This document shows positions 59,074 through 64,000 of a stretch of 64,000 nt of DNA, in pieces. A program made the translations under genes and the position numbers. The notes under the pieces were generated by a model, which was not told the DNA's origin, made no database searches, and was given only the letters and a program-made list of their open reading frames with translations. The stretch covers positions 6,014,001-6,078,000 of the forward strand of contig CM060733.1 in the NCBI GenBank assembly GCA_030704615.1, in the 5' to 3' direction. The stretch's first letter is position 1. Every line of letters begins with the position of its first letter. The stretch is from Takakia lepidozioides. Lineage: Eukaryota > Streptophyta > Takakiopsida > Takakiales > Takakiaceae.

Positions 59074-61176
59074 CTAAGTCTTATGGGCACATTCTTTGTC
59101 CTTCTCTCTCTCTCTTTCTCTTCTCTCTGTCATGTGGAGACCGAAGCATTCTGTTGATAGGGACAAAGGCCCTGATATATTGATAAGAAAGTGAGAAAGG
59201 GATGTACTCATAAGACGTTGTTTGCCGTAGCCTTGTGGCCATTGACCCCGCGCCCAGTTTGAGCGGGAAGGGACAGAACCTACCTCTGTCAGGGGCTGAC
59301 GTTGGTAGTAAGACTTACCTCCATATAAAGAATTAATCCGGGTTTTCCAGATATCCTCTAGAAATCCCTTCACACAAGCATCAATCTGCTGTGTGTGATT
59401 TGCCCAAAAACTAGGCCTCAGGAGGGCCTGGGCTTTTGGCTCAGCCTCGAGACTTTCAAAGTTGGTAAACAGGGGTACAGGCACAATTCCCTTAATAGAT
59501 TTGAAGAGAGCGTCTCTTTGGTGAGAGAACCCCGGACAGTGTATCAGAAAATGAATACTGTCTTCAGATTGCCCACACAACGGGCAATTGCACTCTCCCT
59601 TTCCTCTCTGCTTCTGTTTGCTGTTCAAAGGTAGGCTTCCTGCCCTGAGTTTAAATTTCAGTCTAGTGCCGAGAGTGGGTAGACCCTTGAGGTCATCCAA
59701 GATGTCCTCCCCCATGTCACAGACTGGAAACAAGTTCAGGGAAGTTTTCTGCCTAACTTCATTTTCATCAGACAATCTCATGGCAACAGACATGGCTGAG
59801 GACACTACAGCCTCTAAGTCAGATTTATCCAGCAGGGTCAAGACTTGCGGATCCAGGTCCAGGTCCTTGAGGATCTCTTCTACTCTCTTCTGCCAGGACT
59901 TAGCCTGTTTGACAGGGCAGTCCTGTTTCCAAGATATAGAGTCGATTAATTTAGGATATCTGGTGTTGGGCATATGTTGCAGCTGACCCCACCATCTGAC
60001 CTTGAATTCATCTCGTCGGGAGCTTAAGGACGGAATGCCAAACTCACCCCGAACAGCCACATTGGCTGTTTTGGAGCATGCTGACATACACTCCTTAAGC
60101 ACCCCCACTTGAATGGATTCTAGAGACTTAGCCTGGTTGGAGTTATCAACCCATATAGCAGATCCGTACTCCAAGGCAGGTCTAATAACGCGACAAAGCA
60201 TGGTTTTCTTAACCTCAGAGTTGACCCCTCTGCAGTGGAAAAATTTAGTGAGCCCCAGAGCTTTGCCCTTGCCAGTTTGAACAACTTTCCGGATATGTGC
60301 ATCCCAATTACAATTGGAGGAGAACTCAACGCCCAGGTAAGTGTAGGAAGGGAGGACTGGGATCTCTTGGCTACCCCACTGCCACTTAAGATCACTTCCT
60401 CCCTCTCCTCTGTCGTTGAATGCTACCACTGCACATTTGCTGACATTAGCCTCTAGCCCCCAAAGATCAAAGTATCTCTTCGCGCAATCAATCAACTCCT
60501 GGAGATTGGTTGGAGTCTCCCCTATGCCTGCGAAGTCATCCGCAAACATAAGGGCTGGTATGGTGGTATCACCCACCCTTAACCCAAATCCCTCACTTTC
60601 CACATCCTCGAGGAGTTGATTGATGAAAACATTGAAGAGCAGAGGGGAGAGAGTACATCCTTGAGCTACACCTTGGTCTATGTCAAAGAAGTTGGACTTC
60701 TGTCCGTTAACAGTGACACAGCTTTTGGTGTGAGCATACAAGTTGTGGACAACTCTCCACATCTTTCCCTTGATCCCACAAGACCAGAGGCGGAACCATA
60801 GGCCATCCCTCCACACTGTGCCATAAGCCTTTTTGACATCCAGGAAAAAGACATAAGTGGGTTTCCCTTCTTTTTTCCTTCCCTGGATAATCTGGCTTAG
60901 AGTGAAGATATGATCCACACAGCCCCTGTTTCGCCGAAAGCCAGCTTGGCCTTCGTGGAAACAACCTCTGGACTCCAGATCAACCTCGAGACGAGTACTT
61001 ATAACTCTGCAGAATGTCTTGCCAACAGCATTGAGGAGCGTGATGCCACGGTAGTTCCCCGGTTCTTCTCTGTCACCCTTCTTGTATAGATTGACAATGA
61101 CCCCCTGTCGCCAGCGAAAGGGGATCATTTCAGTCTTCCAGATAAGGTTAAAGAGGAGAACTAGGGCCTCTATCAT
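59074..61176 (-). CDS. LINE reverse transcriptase (FADD type) with C-terminal zinc motif
   Basis: A 700-codon frame without breaks. RT would copy element RNA at a nicked target. Blocks in order: GVIVNLYKKGDREEPGNYRG (about residues 25-45), FHEGQAGFRRNRGCVDHIF, VFFLDVKKAYGTVW (about 115-130), GVAQGCTLSPLLFNVFINQ (about 170-190), the catalytic LMFADDFAG (about 220), YTYLGVEFS (about 285), and a long thumb region. A CCHH-like motif CNCPLCGQSEDSIHFLIHCP lies near residue 555. FADD replaces the usual YADD. The ATG at 61176 is only the first in the truncated copy; codons continue upstream to the 5' truncation point. About the last 43 codons come from flanking repeat, because no stop occurs before the element's 3' end. 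Confidence 0.92.
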   Translation of the reverse strand: MIEALVLLFNLIWKTEMIPFRWRQGVIVNLYKKGDREEPGNYRGITLLNAVGKTFCRVISTRLEVDLESRGCFHEGQAGFRRNRGCVDHIFTLSQIIQGRKKEGKPTYVFFLDVKKAYGTVWRDGLWFRLWSCGIKGKMWRVVHNLYAHTKSCVTVNGQKSNFFDIDQGVAQGCTLSPLLFNVFINQLLEDVESEGFGLRVGDTTIPALMFADDFAGIGETPTNLQELIDCAKRYFDLWGLEANVSKCAVVAFNDRGEGGSDLKWQWGSQEIPVLPSYTYLGVEFSSNCNWDAHIRKVVQTGKGKALGLTKFFHCRGVNSEVKKTMLCRVIRPALEYGSAIWVDNSNQAKSLESIQVGVLKECMSACSKTANVAVRGEFGIPSLSSRRDEFKVRWWGQLQHMPNTRYPKLIDSISWKQDCPVKQAKSWQKRVEEILKDLDLDPQVLTLLDKSDLEAVVSSAMSVAMRLSDENEVRQKTSLNLFPVCDMGEDILDDLKGLPTLGTRLKFKLRAGSLPLNSKQKQRGKGECNCPLCGQSEDSIHFLIHCPGFSHQRDALFKSIKGIVPVPLFTNFESLEAEPKAQALLRPSFWANHTQQIDACVKGFLEDIWKTRINSLYGGKSYYQRQPLTEVGSVPSRSNWARGQWPQGYGKQRLMSTSLSHFLINISGPLSLSTECFGLHMTERREREREKDKECAHKT

Positions 61177-61197
61177 GGGATCGCCACCGTGCTTGAT
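59203..61197 (-). mobile_element. FADD-type LINE, 5'-truncated, with long intact frame, inside tandem unit 1
   Basis: The element breaks unit 1 of the array. AAGGGA occurs at both borders (59197-59202 and 61198-61203), a possible short target duplication. It starts at KHGGDPMIEALV, upstream of the RT core, so the endonuclease part is missing. The 3' end is the family terminus ending TGAGTACA (minus strand) with no poly(A). Confidence 0.9.
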
Positions 61198-64000
61198 AAG
61201 GGAGAGAGAGAGAGACAGAGAATGGACTCATGAGACTATTTTGCCCTAGCCTTCTAGCTATAGATCCCCCGCCCAGGGAACTCTACAGTTTAAGGCAAAT
61301 AGTAACATGAAACTACACGCAGTGACCATTCTAGTGTCCATCTGATACATAATTTCTCTTGATGCCTGCTCAGCAAGCTACAACTCTGTATGTTACAACT
61401 ACGTATGTTTCCATGCAACTTATCCCTGCTGCTTATAGAGAAATGTTGTAGCACACCCAAAAAAGAGTGGCCTTCTACCAAACCAAGCAGACGTGAAAAA
61501 ATTAAAGGAAATGTAAGCAAAAGACAAGAAATTTGGGAGGTAGGTTTGTTGGACAGTTGCAGAAATGTAATTCCTGAATTTTCTCTTCGGATCTCTATCA
61601 GATCTTCGCCACATCTGCCCACGCAAGGACTCACCTGAATCGAAGAGCCTTTGAGAAGTTGCCTTTCTGGTTTCTTCAAAAACGGTCCACTTGTAACCCA
61701 GACTAGCAACCGAGTATTCTAAATAGTAGGTTCACCCAGATATACAAGCTCTATGGCCACAAGGCTACGGCAAGCTAAGTCTTATGGGCACATTCTTTGT
61801 CCTTCTCTCTCTCTCTTTCTCTTCTCTCTGTCATGTGGAGACCGAAGCATTCTGTTGATAGGGACAAAGGCCCTGATATATTGATAAGAAAGGGAGAGAG
61901 AGAGACACAGAGAATGGACTCATGAGACTATTTTGCCCTAGCCTTCTAGCTATAGATCCCCCGCCCAGGGAACTCTACAGTTTAAGGAAAATAGTAACAT
62001 GAAACTACATGCAGTGACCATTCTAGTGTCCATCTGATACATAATTTCTCTTGATGCCTGCTCAGCAAGCTACAACTCTGTAAGTTACAACTACGTATGT
62101 TTCCATGCAACTTATCCCTGCTGCTTATAGAGAAATGTTGTAGCACACCCAAAAAAGAGTGGCCTTCTACCAAACCAAGCAGACATGAAAAAATTAAAGG
62201 AAATGTAAGCAAAAGACAAGAAATTTGGGAGGTAGGTTTGTTGGACAGTTGCAGAAATGTAATTCCTGAATTTTCTCTTCGGATCTCTATCAGATCTTCG
62301 CCACATCTGCCCACGCAAGGACTCACCTGAATCGAAGAGCCTTTGAGAAGTTGCCTTTCTGGTTTCTTCAAAAACGGTCCACTTGTAACCCAGACTAGCA
62401 ACCGAGTATTCTAAATAGTAGGTTCACCCAGATATACAAGCTCTATGGCCACAAGGCTACGGCAAGCTAAGTCTTATGGGCACATTCTTTGTCCTTCTCT
62501 CTCTCTCTTTCTCTTCTCTCTGTCATGTGGAGACCGAAGCATTCTGTTGATAGGGACAAAGGCCCTGATATATTGATAAGAAAGGGAGAGAGAGAGACAC
62601 AGAGAATGGACTCATGAGACTATTTTGCCCTAGCCTTCTAGCTATAGATCCCCCGCCCAGGGAACTCTACAGTTTAAGGAAAATAGTAACATGAAACTAC
62701 ATGCAGTGACCATTCTAGTGTCCATCTGATACATAATTTCTCTTGATGCCTGCTCAGCAAGCTACAACTCTGTAAGTTACAACTACGTATGTTTCCATGC
62801 AACTTATCCCTGCTGCTTATAGAGAAATGTTGTAGCACACCCAAAAAAGAGTGGCCTTCTACCAAACCAAGCAGACATGAAAAAATTAAAGGAAATGTAA
62901 GCAAAAGACAAGAAATTTGGGAGGTAGGTTTGTTGGACAGTTGCAGAAATGTAATTCCTGAATTTTCTCTTCAGATCTCTATCAGATCTTCGCCACATCT
63001 GCCCACGCAAGGACTCACCTAAATCGAAGAGCCTTTGAGAAGTTGTCTTTCTGGTCTCTTCAAAAACGATCCACTTGCTAACCCAGACTAGCAACCGAGT
63101 ATTCTAAATAGTAGGTTCACCCAGATATACAAGCTCTATGGCCACAAGGCTACGGCAAGCTAAGTCTTATGGGCACATTCTTTGTCCTTCTCTCTCTCTC
63201 TTTCTCTTCTCTCTGTCATGTGGAGACCGAAGCATTCTGTTGATAGGGACAAAGGCCCTGATATATTGATAAGAAAGAGAGAAAGGGAGAGAGAGAGAGA
63301 CAGAGAATGGACTCATGAGACTATTTTGCCCTAGCCTTCTAGCTATAGATCCCCCGCCCAGGGAACTCTACAGTTTAAGGCAAATAGTAACATGAAACTA
63401 CATGCAGTGACCATTCTAATGTCCATCTGATACATAATTTCTCTTGATGCCTGCTCAGCAAGCTACAACTCTGTATGTTACAACTACGTATGTTTCCATG
63501 CAACTTATTCCTGCTGCTTATAGAGAAATGTTGTAGCACACCCAAAAAAGAGTGGCCTTCTACCAAACCAAGCAGACGTGAAAAAATTAAAGGAAATGTA
63601 AGCAAAAGACAAGAAATTTGGGAGGTAGGTTTGTTGGACAGTTGCAGAAATGTAATTCCTGAATTTTCTCTTCAGATCTCTATCAGATCTTCGCCACATC
63701 TGCCCACGCAAGGACTCACCTGAATCGAAGAGCCTTTGATGAGTTGCCTTTCTGGTCTCTTCAAAAACGGTCCACTTGCTAACCCAGACTAGCAACCGAG
63801 TAGTCTAAATAATAGGTTCACCCAGATATACAAGCTCTATGGCCACAAGGCTACGGCAAGCTAAGTCTTATGAGCACATTCTTTGTCCTTCTCTCTCTCT
63901 CTTTCTCTTCTCTCTGTCATGTGGAGACCGAAGCATTCTGTTGATAGGGACAAAGGCCCTGATATATTGATAAGAAAGAGAGAAAGGGAGAGAGAGAGAG

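Larger units (their letters stand above)
58285..64000. repeat. Tandem array of about 692-bp units with opposed LINE tails
   Basis: A marker 'agtgaccattcta' (or close variant) lies at 58612, 61321, 62013, 62705 and 63406, giving spacings of 692, 692 and 701 for the later units; the first gap is longer because of a LINE at 59203-61197. Each unit has a plus-strand LINE tail ('ggccacaaggctacggc'), a CT-rich then GA-rich spacer, and a minus-strand LINE tail ('actcatgagactattttgcc'). Units 2-4 are almost identical; unit 1 has about 230 extra bases near 58360-58590. The array runs past the window end. Confidence 0.92.

Overview
The window looks like nuclear DNA of a land plant. It holds widely spaced, intron-rich eukaryotic genes in a sea of plant-type LTR retrotransposons (two of which carry the plant initiator-tRNA-Met primer-binding site TGGTATCAGAGC), non-LTR retrotransposons, TIR elements and tRNA-like SINEs. 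A fragment of mitochondrial atp6 at 3.4-3.9 kb still has genomic C at many positions where plant ATP6 needs U. That points to a mitochondrion with heavy C-to-U RNA editing (lycophyte, fern, hornwort or gymnosperm rather than a charophyte alga or Marchantia). The exact species cannot be told from the sequence.

Four conserved protein genes can be assembled exon by exon, and all are on the minus strand. (1) A TatD/TATDN1-type metal-dependent DNase, 18.65-11.02 kb, eleven exons found, first exon not located. (2) A Sec14/CRAL-TRIO lipid-transfer protein, 32.25-30.09 kb, six exons found, 5' end not located. (3) A complete 14-exon, 452-residue ER calreticulin, 50.69-44.48 kb, with an unusual tail: an arginine-rich exon, then an aspartate-rich exon, then a tiny exon ending in HDEL. 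(4) An M17 leucyl aminopeptidase, 57.76-52.15 kb, nine exons in phase, transit-peptide exon not located. A possible first exon of a fifth minus-strand gene lies near 1.1 kb. No metabolic link between the genes is visible.

The rest is mobile DNA. 1.69-5.47 kb: a 3'-truncated Ty1/copia element interrupted by the mitochondrial atp6 fragment. 5.5-10.3 kb: dispersed repeats, a gag/protease-only Ty3-like element with LTRs, and an inverted pair of tRNA-like SINEs. 14.49-16.99 kb: a LINE in a TatD intron in which one RT segment has moved and inverted. 19-29 kb: L1-like LINE remnants and a TIR element (TTA target duplication) with a pogo-like element nested inside. 33.3-34.5 kb: a second pogo-like element holding a GC-rich palindromic-ended insertion. 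34.96-41.88 kb: a complete chromodomain Ty3/gypsy element (minus strand) with almost identical LTRs but broken reading frames. 41.9-43.0 kb: another SINE copy and satellite-like repeats. 53.3-54.3 kb: a 5'-truncated LINE with a perfect 16-bp target duplication in the aminopeptidase intron, itself hit by a 40-bp LINE stub. 58.3-64.0 kb: a tandem array of about 692-bp units whose first unit was hit by a LINE that still has a 700-codon open frame.

Exon coordinates were derived by reading splice sites and protein family conservation by eye; all exon phases within each gene add up. No alignment or search was run.
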